A stretch of 64,000 bases of DNA from positions 1,798,001 through 1,862,000 of the forward strand of contig OY970171.1 of assembly GCA_963707575.1 (NCBI GenBank), written 5' to 3'. How positions within the stretch are numbered: position 1 is the first letter of the stretch; each line of letters starts with the position of its first letter. Source of the DNA: Gaiellasilicea sp963707575. Its GTDB lineage: Bacteria > Actinomycetota > Thermoleophilia > Gaiellales > Gaiellaceae. The translations under genes were made by a program, and so were the position numbers. This document shows, in pieces, positions 35,835-45,653 of this stretch. The notes below the pieces were generated by a model, which was given only the letters and a program-made list of their open reading frames with translations, was not told the origin of the DNA and ran no database searches.

Positions 35835-36549
35835 GCGCCGCCGCATCGCGATCGTCCCCGCCTACAACGAGGAGCAGGCGATCGGAGGCGTCGTCCGGGA
35901 GATCAAGGCCTTCGACCCCGGCCTCGACGTCGTCGTGATCGACGACGGCTCGCCGGACGGAACCTCGGCCGCTGCCCGCGCCGCCGGCGCCGCGGTCGTC
36001 CGGCTTCCGTTCAACCTCGGGATCGGCGGCGCCGTCCAGACCGGCTTCAAGTACGCCCTCGCCAACGGGTACGAGCTCGCGGTGCGGCTGGACGGGGACG
36101 GCCAGCACGACCCGTCGGAGCTGCCCAAGCTGATCGCGCCCGTGCTCGCGGGCGAGGCCGACATCGTCGTCGGCTCGCGCTTCGCCGGCGAGGGTGAGTA
36201 CCGGCCGCCGTTCGCGCGCCGGATCGGGATCGGGCTGTTCGCAAGCGTGGTCTCGCTGCTCGTGCGCCAGCGCGTCACCGACACGACGTCGGGCTTCCAG
36301 GCGCTGAACCTGAAGGGCATCAGCCTCTTCGCCGCGGACTACCCGCACGACTATCCCGAGGTCGAGGCGACCGTGATGGTCGTGAGGCACCGGCTGACCC
36401 TGCTCGAGGTGCCGGCGCGGATGCGCGAGCGCGAGCACGGCCGTTCTTCGATCACGGCGCTGCGCTCGCTCTACTACGTCGTCAAGGTGCTGCTCGCCCT
36501 CTTCATCGGCCTGTTCAGGCGGCGGGTCGTCCCGCTCGAGGAGGCATGA
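35827..36549 (+). CDS. Family 2 glycosyltransferase, dolichyl-phosphate-mannose-synthase-like
   Basis: 240 residues from ATG 35827. RRIAIVPAYNEEQAIGGVVR, VVVIDDGSPDGTSAAA, LPFNLGIGGAVQTGFKYAL, VRLDGDGQHDPSELP (DGD metal site), VGSRFAGEGEYRPP and TDTTSGFQALN are the bacterial DPM1-like core. A short hydrophobic end (VVKVLLALFIGLFRRRVV) may tether it to the membrane. It is followed by a DUF2304 protein with an ATGA overlap; these two families recur side by side in bacterial polysaccharide loci. Confidence 0.9.
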   Translation: MPERRRIAIVPAYNEEQAIGGVVREIKAFDPGLDVVVIDDGSPDGTSAAARAAGAAVVRLPFNLGIGGAVQTGFKYALANGYELAVRLDGDGQHDPSELPKLIAPVLAGEADIVVGSRFAGEGEYRPPFARRIGIGLFASVVSLLVRQRVTDTTSGFQALNLKGISLFAADYPHDYPEVEATVMVVRHRLTLLEVPARMREREHGRSSITALRSLYYVVKVLLALFIGLFRRRVVPLEEA

Positions 36550-36908
36550 CCCCGCTCCGCGTCTCCATCGCCGCGTCGATCGCGTCGATCCTGCTCATCC
36601 TCGTCGTGCTCGAGCTGATCCGCAGCCGGCGTCTGCGCGAGCGCTACGCGCTCCTCTGGCTCGCAACCGGCGTCGTCCTGCTCGTGCTCTCGGCCTGGCG
36701 CGGCGGCCTGGACACGATCGCGGGCTGGGTCGGCGTCACCGGCTACCCACCGGCCGTGCTCTTCGCCGTGGCCACGCTCTTCATCCTCGTCGTGCTGCTG
36801 CACTACTCCACGGTGATCTCGCGGCTCTCCGACCAGAACTCGATCCTCGCCCAGCGCGTGGCGCTGCTCGAGGAGCGCGTGGGCTCGGAGCGCGAGGAAC
36901 CCTCCTAG
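36546..36908 (+). CDS. DUF2304 small membrane protein
   Basis: 120 residues with three hydrophobic helices (SIAASIASILLILVVLELI, YALLWLATGVVLLVLSAW, AVLFAVATLFILVVLLHYS) and a short C-terminal coiled coil (QRVALLEERVGSEREE). The RERYALLWLATG motif between helices one and two is typical of DUF2304. Function is not established; constant pairing with a DPM1-like GT2 suggests a membrane partner for it. ATG 36546 overlaps the GT2 stop (ATGA). It converges on the next gene with a four-base overlap. Confidence 0.85.
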   Translation: MTPLRVSIAASIASILLILVVLELIRSRRLRERYALLWLATGVVLLVLSAWRGGLDTIAGWVGVTGYPPAVLFAVATLFILVVLLHYSTVISRLSDQNSILAQRVALLEERVGSEREEPS

Positions 36909-37793
36909 GACGCGGCCGGGCGCGCGAGCGGGCCGAGGCGGGCGGCGAGCGTGGGCACGAGCAGTGGGAGAGCCGCCGCCAGCAACAGGTACGCAGGGAT
37001 TGCAGGCAGGAGCACACGCATGAGCTCGCCGTTGTCGAAGCCCGTGCCCACGCGCGCCGCGCCGACCACGATCCACCCGGCGAGCCAGCCGCCGAGCAGG
37101 AGCGCGAGCGGCACCGACCGCCGGGCGACCGCGATCGTCCCGGCGAGCGGCAACCACTGCAGCAGCCTCTGGCTCCAGAAGTACTCGCGCAGGCCGCCGA
37201 GGTTGCCCTGGAGCGTGTCCAGCGCGAGGTCGCCGAACTCCGGTTGACGCCAGATCGCGACGGCAAGCACGGCGGGCGCAGCCGCGACGAGGAAGGCTCC
37301 CAGCTCGCGTGGCTGCCACGCCGCCAGCAACGCGATCGCGACGGCGACGAGGAAGACCAGCGCCTCGGGGACGAGCACGATCGCGACTCCCGCCGCGACT
37401 CCCGCGGCCGCCGCTTCACGAAGCCCTGGGGCGCCGAGCAGCGCGACCGACGCGAGCAGTGCGACACCGGCGGCGTAGCCCGGTTCCGTCGTCAGGCCGA
37501 GGCCGAGCGGCAGCACCCGGTCGCGGACGGTCGCGTCGTAGGAGGCGAGGGTGAAGACATGCAGGAGCCACGGCGTCGTCACCCAGACGACGAGCGTCCA
37601 GGCTCCGAGCGCGACCCCGCCCAGGCGGGCGCCGATCCGGTAGGCGCACAGGAGCGCGATCGGCCCCAGCACCGCGACGTGCAGGAGCTCGATCGCGCCG
37701 AAGGCCACCTCGCTGCGCAGCGCCACGACGAGCGTCGTCAGCCACTGGAGGAGGACCGCCGCCGCCAGGAGCAGGCGCGAGCGCCCCAGCAGC

Positions 37794-37807
<14 letters not shown>
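36905..37807 (-). CDS. Multi-pass membrane protein, function unknown
   Basis: 300 residues, about eight hydrophobic helices, rich in Ala and Leu (AAAGVAAGVAIVLVPEALVF). It resembles the membrane half of GT-C glycosyltransferases but lacks a clear acidic motif in the first loop, and at 300 residues it is short for that family. The start ATG 37807 lies inside the end of the GDP-fucose synthase gene (stop 37794), so it is coupled to it. It may be a degenerate or regulatory GT-C relative; I cannot assign a reaction. Confidence 0.6.
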
Positions 37808-38710
<903 letters not shown>

Positions 38711-38714
<4 letters not shown>

Positions 38715-39853
38715 GGCGTGGTCGCCGGGGTGTCCGCGGTCAGCCAGTCGACGCGCCCCAGCCAGCGCTCGCGGTGCTCCGCGTACCACTCGATCGTCCG
38801 CCGGACGCCCTCCTCCCAGGAGACGAGCGGCTCCCACCCCGTCTCGGCGTGCAGCTTCTCGTAGCCGACGCGCAGCGCCATCACGTCGGTGGCGCCGGGC
38901 CGCAGGCGGGCGGGGGTGGTCACGATCTCACGGTCGTCGGGCCAGAAGCCGTGCTCGTGCCCGACGCGCAGGATCAGGTCGACCCAGTCGGCCATCGAGA
39001 TGTTCGTGCCCTGCCCGTAGACGTAGACGTCGCCCGGGACTCCGTGGGCCGCCACGGTCAGGTGGCCGCGCACCCCGTCGGTGCAGAAGCAGAAGTCGCG
39101 CAGCGGCTCGAGCGCGCCGAGCTCGATCGTCGGCCGGGTCAGCGCCTGGGTGATGATCGTGCCCGTCACGTAGCGCGGGTTCTGGCGCGGGCCATAGTTG
39201 TTGAACATCCTCGTGACCACCCCGGGAACGCCGAACGCGTCGTGGTAGTTCATCGTCAGGAAGTCGGCCGCCACCTTCGCGGTCGCGTAGATCGACTTCG
39301 GGTTGATCGGGGAGCGCTCGTGCAGGATCAGCCCGCCCGCGTCGTCGAAGTCGTGGTGGTGGGCGACGCTCTCACGCACGTTCCCGTACTCCTCCGAGGT
39401 ACCCGCCGTGTCGAACTTCTCCAGCTCGAGGCCCCAGTCGACGATCGACTGGAGCAGGTTGAGCGTGCCGACCGTGTTCGCCATCACCGTCTCGTAGGGC
39501 CGGTGCCACGACTCGCCGACATGAGCCTGCGCGCCCAGGTGGAACACGTACGGCTTGTCGGAGGCGGTGTCCCGGAGCTCCTTGACGAGATAGTCGATCG
39601 AGGTCTTGTCGGTCAGGTCGGCGAAATGCACCTTCAGGCTCTGCCGCAGGTGCCCGATGTTGTTCAGCGCGCCGCTCGACGTGGCGCGGACGAACGCGTG
39701 GACGTTGGCGCCCAGCTCGACGAGCGCATCGGTGAGGTGCGAGCCCATGAACCCGTCGGCGCCGGTGACGAGCACCGTCCGGCCGCCGTAGACGTCACCG
39801 AACTCGCGGCGGAGCGCGTCGAGGTCGGGTGTCGTCCAGATCGAAGGGTTCAT
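38711..39853 (-). CDS. NAD-dependent nucleotide-sugar dehydratase/epimerase, GDP-mannose 4,6-dehydratase-like
   Basis: 380 residues. TGADGFMGSHLTDALVELGA (NAD), VHAFVRATSSGALNNIGHL (GMD-like), VFHLGAQAHVGESWHRPYE, DTAGTSEEYGNV (active-site Thr and Glu) and IYATAKVAADF (Tyr189, Lys193) show an intact 4,6-dehydratase-type active site. FNNYGPRQNPRYVTGTII resembles the dTDP-glucose and UDP-sugar relatives. With fcl directly downstream, GDP-mannose is the simplest substrate, but the hybrid motifs leave other NDP-hexoses open. ATG 39853 was chosen; a TACCCT box lies upstream. Confidence 0.75.
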
Positions 39854-39867
39854 GTCCGGGGTCGGCG

Positions 39868-39874
39868 TAGGGTA
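39868..39874. promoter_or_regulatory. Bidirectional -10 heptamer TAGGGTA
   Basis: Rightwards TAGGGT, eight bases, then GTG 39882. Leftwards TACCCT, 15 bases before ATG 39853. One seven-base element could promote both divergent genes. Confidence 0.45.
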
Positions 39875-39881
39875 TCGGCTC

Positions 39882-40709
39882 GTGCGGGCGAAGCTGGCAA
39901 TACTTACCGGTCTCGAACAGGCGGCGGCCGGCGCACGGCGGCTCGGCCTGGGCGCGCTCGTCGATCGGGCGGCGCCGCTCGTCGGACGCCCGTTCGAGCG
40001 CTTCGAGCTCGACGTCGACGGAGTTCGGCTCGCCGGCACCGAGCTCGCGCACCTGCACTACGTCCGCGAGCTGCTGGAGCAGGGACGCGAGCAGACCTTC
40101 GTGCGATTGCTCGCGGAGGCGGTGCCGCCCGGGGGCACAGTGCTCGAGGGTGGAGCTCACCTGGGCTTCGTCACCGTGCACGCGGCGCGGGCCGCCGGGT
40201 CGGCCGGACGGGTCCATGTCTTCGAGCCGAACGCCGCCGTGCACGAGGCGCTGAACCAGAATCTGGCCGCAAACGGCGTCGCCGAGCGGGTCCAGATCCA
40301 TGCCGCCGCGCTCGGCGAGCGCCCCGGGCGGTCTCACTTCTACGCGAGCGGCGAGACGAGCAGCCTGGTCGAGGCGGTCGCGGGAGCGCAGCGCGTCGAC
40401 GTCGACGTCGTGCGCGGCGACGACGTGATCGCGGGCCTCGTCGACGTGATCAAGCTCGACATCGAAGGCGGCGAGCTCGCGGCGCTCAGGGGGATGGAGC
40501 GGCTCGTTGCCGGGGCCCGCACGATCTTCCTCGAGCTCAACCCGGAGTTGCTCGAGCGCTCGGGTGCCTCGCGCGACGAGCTGCTCGCTTGGCTCGCGGC
40601 GCGCGGGCTGGAGGTCGAGTGGATCGACGAGGCGAACGGCTGGACGGCCCCGCTGCCTGCGCCGACGACCGAGGCGTACGTCAACGTCGTCGCCAGGCGC
40701 ACGGCGTGA
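39882..40709 (+). CDS. FkbM-family SAM-dependent methyltransferase
   Basis: 275 residues from GTG 39882 (ATG 39852 is possible but would share two bases with the divergent start codon). GGTVLEGGAHLGFVTVHAAR (SAM motif I), VHVFEPNAAVHEALNQNLAA, VDVIKLDIEGGELAALRGME and ARTIFLELNPELL match FkbM methyltransferases, which O-methylate sugars and similar groups. It overlaps a second methyltransferase gene by GTGA, so the pair probably decorates one glycan. Confidence 0.85.
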   Translation: MRAKLAILTGLEQAAAGARRLGLGALVDRAAPLVGRPFERFELDVDGVRLAGTELAHLHYVRELLEQGREQTFVRLLAEAVPPGGTVLEGGAHLGFVTVHAARAAGSAGRVHVFEPNAAVHEALNQNLAANGVAERVQIHAAALGERPGRSHFYASGETSSLVEAVAGAQRVDVDVVRGDDVIAGLVDVIKLDIEGGELAALRGMERLVAGARTIFLELNPELLERSGASRDELLAWLAARGLEVEWIDEANGWTAPLPAPTTEAYVNVVARRTA

Positions 40710-41332
40710 AACCCGAGGGGTATTTCGCGCAGGACCGGGCGGAGCTGGTGCGCATGCTGCCGAGACCTCTCGGCCGGGTGCTCGACGTCGGCTGTGGGCA
40801 GGGACGGACGGGCAGGAGCCTGCGCGAGGCGGGCGCGACCTGGATCTCCGGCGTCGAGCTCGATCCGGTGGCGGCCGAAGCCGCGGCGGCTGCCTATGAC
40901 GAGGTGCGGACGGGCGCGGTGGAGTCCGAGCTCGACGCCCTGACAGGAGGGCCGTTCGACACGTACCTGCTCTACGACGTGCTCGAGCACCTCGTCGATC
41001 CGTGGGAGGTGCTGCGACGGCTGCACGGATCGGCCCGACCCGGTGCGCGCGTCCACGTCTCGGTTCCGAACGCGCGCCACTGGACGCTCCTGCGCGACCT
41101 GGCCGTGCGCGGGACGTTCGGCTACACGGAGGCGGAGCACCGCGACGTCACGCACCTGCGCTGGTTCACGCCGCGCGACCTCGTCCAGTTGCTGGAGAGC
41201 ACCGGCTGGAGCGTCGACGGCGTCGATTTCGGCGCGTTGCGGCCCGTGTCGCGCCTCGCGGCGCGACTCACGCGGGGCCGGAGCCCCGAGTTCCTCGCGT
41301 ACCAGCTTTCCGCGCTTGCGCACCGTCCCTGA
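40706..41332 (+). CDS. Class I SAM-dependent methyltransferase
   Basis: 208 residues, GTG start overlapping the FkbM stop. LGRVLDVGCGQGRTGRSLRE (motif I), ISGVELDPVAAEAAAAAYDE, DTYLLYDVLEHLVDPWEVLR (the LEHL block) and HVSVPNARHWTLLRDL, then HLRWFTPRDLVQLLESTGW, follow the methyltransferase 23-type pattern common in O-antigen loci. Substrate unknown. Its end converges on the GT2 gene with a 65-base overlap, and a strong hairpin (41348-41366) lies 15 bases past its stop. Confidence 0.85.
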   Translation: MKPEGYFAQDRAELVRMLPRPLGRVLDVGCGQGRTGRSLREAGATWISGVELDPVAAEAAAAAYDEVRTGAVESELDALTGGPFDTYLLYDVLEHLVDPWEVLRRLHGSARPGARVHVSVPNARHWTLLRDLAVRGTFGYTEAEHRDVTHLRWFTPRDLVQLLESTGWSVDGVDFGALRPVSRLAARLTRGRSPEFLAYQLSALAHRP

Positions 41333-42293
41333 AGTGCGCGGGCAGCCCGCCTCCGAAACGGAGGCGTAGGACCTCGGCCTGCCGGCGGAGGGCGGTGCCG
41401 AAGCCCACCGTCGCGAGCTCGAGGGGAGCCCGTCGACCCGGCGTGCGAAGCCCGAGGCGGCGGCCGCGGAGCCGCTCCCGCAGCGGGCGGGCCTCGCGCC
41501 GGAGCAGGAGGTGGACCGCGAGCACCGGCCAGTCGAGCGCTGCGATCTTCGCCTTCAACAGGGGGCGGCCGGCCGACACGCGGTACTTCGCCAGGACGTA
41601 GCCGCGGCCGAACGCCTCCAGCCGGCGGGCGGCCGGAGAGGCAGCGCCGACCGTCTGCCCGTGGGCGTGCAGCGCCAGGGCGTCGCTCGCCAGGACACAG
41701 CGCCAGCCGGCCTCGCGGAAGCGCAGCGCGAGCTCGACGTCCTCCCAGTAGGCGAAGAAGGCCTCGTCGAAGCCGCCGAGCTCCCGGAAGGCGCTCAGGC
41801 GATACGCGGCCGCGCCGCCGCACGGGCCGACCGGATCGCCTGCGCCCGCGAGCTCGCCCCGCGGCCGGTTCCAGAAGTAGTCCCACGAGCCGAGCGTCGT
41901 GTCGAGCTCCACGCCCGCCGAGTCGACGAGCTCGGGGTCGTCCGCCTGCAGGAGGACGCCTGCGACCGAGCCCACCGCCGGATCCGCGAAGGGCGCCGCG
42001 ATCCGCTCCAGGAAGCGCGGCTCGCAGACGACGTCGTTGTTCACGAGCACCAGCACGTCCCCGTCCAGCTCGAGCGCCGCGCGGTTGATGGCGGCGCCAA
42101 AGCCGAGGTTGTGCTCGTTCCTCACGACCCGGACTGCGGGGTGATCGGCGGCGACCGCCTCTGCCGTGCCGTCGCCCGAGGCGTTGTCGACGACGACGAC
42201 TTCCGCTTGCGCCGTCTGCTCCTCGAGGCTCGCGAGGGTCTTCAACAACCGCTCGCGACCGTCGAGGGTGGGGATCACGACCTGGATCTTCAC
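41268..42293 (-). CDS. Family 2 glycosyltransferase, rhamnosyltransferase-like
   Basis: 341 residues from GTG 42293. KIQVVIPTLDGRERLLKTLA, VVVDNASGDGTAEAVAA, NEHNLGFGAAINRAALELDG, VLVLVNNDVVCEPRFLE and GPCGGAAAYRLSAFRELGGF, then AYWEDVELALRFREAGW, match WbbL/GT2 rhamnosyl-type enzymes. The start follows a TAGGCT box by eight bases, interlaced with the divergent flippase promoter. The last 20 or so residues overlap the convergent methyltransferase gene and are Gly/Arg-rich, so the true end may be unusual. Confidence 0.85.
   Translation of the reverse strand: MKIQVVIPTLDGRERLLKTLASLEEQTAQAEVVVVDNASGDGTAEAVAADHPAVRVVRNEHNLGFGAAINRAALELDGDVLVLVNNDVVCEPRFLERIAAPFADPAVGSVAGVLLQADDPELVDSAGVELDTTLGSWDYFWNRPRGELAGAGDPVGPCGGAAAYRLSAFRELGGFDEAFFAYWEDVELALRFREAGWRCVLASDALALHAHGQTVGAASPAARRLEAFGRGYVLAKYRVSAGRPLLKAKIAALDWPVLAVHLLLRREARPLRERLRGRRLGLRTPGRRAPLELATVGFGTALRRQAEVLRLRFGGGLPAHFRDGAQARKAGTRGTRGSGPA
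41348..41366. terminator. Hairpin terminator candidate between convergent genes
   Basis: Perfect eight-base stem CGCCTCCG, AAA loop, CGGAGGCG, starting 15 bases after the methyltransferase stop. There is no T-tract, as is usual in GC-rich actinobacteria. It lies inside the 3' part of the convergent GT2 gene. Confidence 0.5.
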
Positions 42294-42307
42294 TACGGTT
42301 GAGCCTA
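42294..42307. promoter_or_regulatory. Interlaced divergent -10 boxes
   Basis: The 16 bases between the two GTG starts hold TACGGT (42294-42299, rightward, ten bases before GTG 42310) and, on the minus strand, TAGGCT (42307-42302, eight bases before GTG 42293). The two promoters must compete or alternate. Confidence 0.45.
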
Positions 42308-42309
42308 AC

Positions 42310-43767
42310 GTGGCCGCCTCCGAAGAAATCGACGTCCTCAGGACGGGCGAGGCGGGCGGCAAGGTGATCCGCGGCGGGGTGCTCCGCGGCGCCGGCTACG
42401 CAGCCGGGATCCTCCTCGGCGCCTGCACGTCCGTCCTGCTGCTCCGCCACCTCGGCGTCGAGGACTTCGGCCGCTACGGGATCGTGATCGCTCTGATCGG
42501 GATCGTGTCCGCGGTCACCGACGCAGGCCTCACCGCGATCGGCAGCCGGGAGCTCGCCATCTTGCCGCCGTCGCAGCGGCCTGCGTTGATGCGGAACCTC
42601 GTCGGCCTGCGGATCGTGCTGACGCTGGCGGGCGTGCTGGTGGCCGTCGGCTTCGCCGCCGTCGTCGGCTACCCCGGGGTCGTCGTGGCCGGCACTGCAG
42701 TGGCGGGCCTCGGCGTGCTGCTCGTGAACACGCAGGCCACGCTGATGATGCCGCTCTCGATCGAGCTGCGGATGGGGGCGATCACGCTGGTCGAGACGCT
42801 CCGGCACGCGCTGACGCTGGCGGGGGTCGCGGTGCTCGTGCTCGCCGGTGCCTCGCTGCTCCCGTTCTTCGGGGTGCAGGTGGCCGTCGGGGTGGTCGTG
42901 CTGCTGCTGACGCCGCTCCTCGTGGCCGGCGTGATGACGATGCGGCCCGCGGTCGACCGCGCCACCGCCCGCGAGCTGCTGCGCGAATCGCTGCCGATCG
43001 CCGCGGCGCTCGCAATGAACGTGGTCTACCTGCGCCTGCTCGTGATCCTCGTCTCGATCCAGACCGACGAGATCGAGACGGGGCTCTTCGCGACCTCCTT
43101 CCGCGTGTTCGAGATCCTGCTCGGCATCCCCACGCTCGTGCTCGCGGTGGCGCTGCCGCTGCTCGCGGTCGCGGGAGCCGAGGACCGGGACCGGCTTCGC
43201 TACGCGCTTCAGCGGATGACCGAGACCGCGGTCGTAGCCTCGCTGCTGCTCGTGCTCGTCACCGTCATCCTCGCGGAACCGGCGATCCTGCTGCTCGGTG
43301 GGGAGGACTACCGTGAGGCCGCACCGATCCTGCGCGTGCAGGCGTTCGCGCTGCTCGGCGTCTTCGCGAGCCAGGTGTGGACGCTCGGGCTGCTCTCGTT
43401 GCGGCGCCAGCGCGACGTGGCGGTTGCGAACGGGATCGTGCTCGCCGCCGTGATCGTGCTCGGCGTGATCCTCGTCGCGGCGTACGAGGGAATCGGCGGT
43501 GCGATCGCAGCGGTCGTCACGGAGCTCGTGCTCGCTCTGCTCCTGCTCGGGTTCCTGGCGCGTGCGGGAGGCGACGTCAGGCCGCGCCTCGGCTTCCTCC
43601 CCCGGCCGCTCGCGGCTCTCGCCGCGGCCGCGCTCGTTGCGCTGTTGCCGCTGAGCCCGTGGTTGACTGCGCCGCTCGCCGCGGCGGTGTTCCTGGCGGT
43701 CGGGTTCGCGGTGGGTGCGATCCCGCCCGAGGTCGTGACGGCGCTGAGGGGCAGGCACCCGAGATGA
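42310..43767 (+). CDS. Wzx-type polysaccharide flippase
   Basis: 485 residues, about 14 helices. RGAGYAAGILLGACTSVLLL with RHLGVEDFGRYGIVIALIGI at the N-terminus and VSIQTDEIETGLFATSFRVF in the middle are Wzx/MOP hallmarks. The start GTG 42310 is 16 bases from the divergent GT2. Downstream, the GT4 gene overlaps by ATGA, then a methyltransferase, again ATGA, so this is a three-gene unit of flippase, glycosyltransferase and methyltransferase. Confidence 0.85.
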   Translation: MAASEEIDVLRTGEAGGKVIRGGVLRGAGYAAGILLGACTSVLLLRHLGVEDFGRYGIVIALIGIVSAVTDAGLTAIGSRELAILPPSQRPALMRNLVGLRIVLTLAGVLVAVGFAAVVGYPGVVVAGTAVAGLGVLLVNTQATLMMPLSIELRMGAITLVETLRHALTLAGVAVLVLAGASLLPFFGVQVAVGVVVLLLTPLLVAGVMTMRPAVDRATARELLRESLPIAAALAMNVVYLRLLVILVSIQTDEIETGLFATSFRVFEILLGIPTLVLAVALPLLAVAGAEDRDRLRYALQRMTETAVVASLLLVLVTVILAEPAILLLGGEDYREAAPILRVQAFALLGVFASQVWTLGLLSLRRQRDVAVANGIVLAAVIVLGVILVAAYEGIGGAIAAVVTELVLALLLLGFLARAGGDVRPRLGFLPRPLAALAAAALVALLPLSPWLTAPLAAAVFLAVGFAVGAIPPEVVTALRGRHPR

Positions 43768-44891
43768 CGCCGCCCGCGCGGCGGCCGCGCGTCGTCCTGC
43801 TCCGCGGCCACAACGCGAACCCGTGGGACCTGCGCCCGTGGGAGCTCCTGCGGGACGACTTCGACGTCTCCGTGCTCGTCACGGGCTCGAACCGCTACGA
43901 CCTCGAGGATCTCGACCTGGAGGTCGTGCCGGCGAGCGCCGTGCGCGACCGCCTGCCCCACGGCCGCCGGCTGGGACGGCTCGGCGACCTCGCCTCGCAG
44001 GTGCCGGGCGACCGCTACCTCGACCTCGAGCGTCACCTGTCCGGAGCGGACATCGTCCACTCGGCTGAGCTCGGGGTGTGGTTCAGCGGCCAGCCGGCAG
44101 CGCTGAAGGAGCGGCTCGGCTTCCGGCTCGTCCTGACCGTGTGGGAGACGATTCCGTTTCGCGAGACGTTTCGGGCTGCGCGTGGCCGCGGGTACCGCCG
44201 GGACGCCCTGGAGCACGCCGATCTCTTCCTGGCCGCGACCGAGCGCGCGCGCCGATGCCTGCTCCTGGAGGGGGCGGACGCCGAGCGGATCGAGGTGTCG
44301 TCTCCCGGCGTGGACGTCGAACGGTTCCGTGCGGCCGGGGTCGAAGCCCCCGGTGAGCACCTGATCGTCTCTCCCGGCCGGCTCGTGTGGGAGAAGGGGC
44401 ACTTCGACGTGATCCGCGCGCTGGCGGCGCTCGAGCAGCAGCCCCGGCTCCTGCTCGTGGGCGAGGGGCCCGAGCGCGCACGCCTCCTCCGCTACGCCAG
44501 CGACCTCGGGGTCGGGGACCGGATGGAGATCCGCTCGGTCCCGCACGCGGAGATGCCGTCCGTGTTCGCCGAAGCCTCCTGTGTCGTTCTCGGCAGCCTC
44601 CCGATCCCGCTCTGGGAGGAGCAGTTCGGGATGGTGCTCGCCGAGGCGCTCGCAGCCGGCGCGCCGATCCTCGCCAGCACGAGCGGGGCGATTCCGGAGG
44701 TGCTCGGCCCCGAGGCCCAGCTCTTCGCGCCCGGGGACTGGGTCGAGCTCGCGCGTCTGCTGGACGCAGGCCCACTCGCGCGACCGCCCGGACAGCGCGT
44801 CGAGCACGACCCAGAGCTCGTTCGACGCTATTCGCTGGACGCGGCGGCCTCCAGGCTCTCGGCCGCGTACCATCGTGTCCTCGCCCGATGA
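43764..44891 (+). CDS. Family 4 glycosyltransferase
   Basis: 375 residues from ATG 43764 (ATGA with the flippase). PRVVLLRGHNANPWDLRPWE, LVLTVWETIPFRETFRAARG, EHADLFLAATERARRCLLLE, LIVSPGRLVWEKGHFDVIRA and SLPIPLWEEQFGMVLAEALA (catalytic Glu pair) define a GT-B enzyme. ILASTSGAIPEVLGPEAQLF follows. The WETIPFRET segment is seen in some actinobacterial GT4s. Sugar unknown. Confidence 0.9.
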   Translation: MTPPARRPRVVLLRGHNANPWDLRPWELLRDDFDVSVLVTGSNRYDLEDLDLEVVPASAVRDRLPHGRRLGRLGDLASQVPGDRYLDLERHLSGADIVHSAELGVWFSGQPAALKERLGFRLVLTVWETIPFRETFRAARGRGYRRDALEHADLFLAATERARRCLLLEGADAERIEVSSPGVDVERFRAAGVEAPGEHLIVSPGRLVWEKGHFDVIRALAALEQQPRLLLVGEGPERARLLRYASDLGVGDRMEIRSVPHAEMPSVFAEASCVVLGSLPIPLWEEQFGMVLAEALAAGAPILASTSGAIPEVLGPEAQLFAPGDWVELARLLDAGPLARPPGQRVEHDPELVRRYSLDAAASRLSAAYHRVLAR

Positions 44892-45646
44892 CGCTCGACC
44901 GTCAACAGAGGGACTGGGAGCAGCTCGCGGAGGTCGATCCGCTCTGGGCCGTTCTGACGCGGGCCGACAAGCGGCGCGGCGGCTGGGATCGCGGCGAGTT
45001 CCTGGCCACCGGGGAGCACGAGGTCGGGGAGGTGATGCGGACGGTCGCGGAGCTCGGCGCGCCGTTGGAGTACCGGCGCGCACTCGACTTCGGCTGCGGT
45101 GCGGGGCGGCTCACACGGGCCCTGGCGGGGCGCTTCGAGACTGCGGTCGGTGTCGACATCGCGGAGGGAATGGTCGAGACCGCGCGGTCGCTGAACTCCG
45201 ACCTCGGTGGCTGCGAGTTCCGCGTCAACAGGAGCGCCGACCTCGGCCAATTCGGTGACGGCGAGTTCGACTTCGTCTACTCGAGCCTCGTCCTCCAGCA
45301 CCTCCCGGACCGGGAGCTCGTGCGGGGCTACGTCGCCGAGTTCCTTCGGGTGGCGGCGCCAACAGGGCTGGTCGTCTTCGGCCTGCCGGCCCGGATCAGC
45401 TGGCCGCACCGGCTCGAGGTGTCGCGCCGCCTGTACGGAGCCCTGCAACGCGCGAGGATCGAAGGCGACACTCTGCTCCGCCGAACGCGTCTGACGCCGA
45501 TGCGGATGACGGCGGTGCCGGAGGCCGAGATGCGCGCCTTCCTGGGCGCGTGCGGCGCGACCGTGCTTCGGACCGACCTCCGCGACGCCGGCAGCGTTCG
45601 CACCGTGCGCTACTACGTCTCTCCGGGCACCGGCGTCGTCGTGTGA
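44888..45646 (+). CDS. Class I SAM-dependent methyltransferase
   Basis: 252 residues from ATG 44888 (ATGA with the GT4). RRALDFGCGAGRLTRALAG (SAM motif I), AVGVDIAEGMVETARSLN, FDFVYSSLVLQHLPDRELV and FLRVAAPTGLVVFGLP give the class I fold. The C-terminal part (RMTAVPEAEMRAFLGACGAT, then VRTVRYYVSPG) matches methyltransferases found beside glycosyltransferases. It is the last gene of the 42310 unit and converges on a GT4 seven bases away. Confidence 0.85.
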   Translation: MTLDRQQRDWEQLAEVDPLWAVLTRADKRRGGWDRGEFLATGEHEVGEVMRTVAELGAPLEYRRALDFGCGAGRLTRALAGRFETAVGVDIAEGMVETARSLNSDLGGCEFRVNRSADLGQFGDGEFDFVYSSLVLQHLPDRELVRGYVAEFLRVAAPTGLVVFGLPARISWPHRLEVSRRLYGALQRARIEGDTLLRRTRLTPMRMTAVPEAEMRAFLGACGATVLRTDLRDAGSVRTVRYYVSPGTGVVV

Positions 45647-45653
45647 GCGCGCG

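Noticed and set aside
39852..39854. Divergent genes sharing a CATG start (ATG 39853 minus, ATG 39852 plus)
   Set aside because: GTG 39882 with a TAGGGT box eight bases upstream is a better start for the FkbM gene, so the overlap is probably an artefact of choosing the longest frame.
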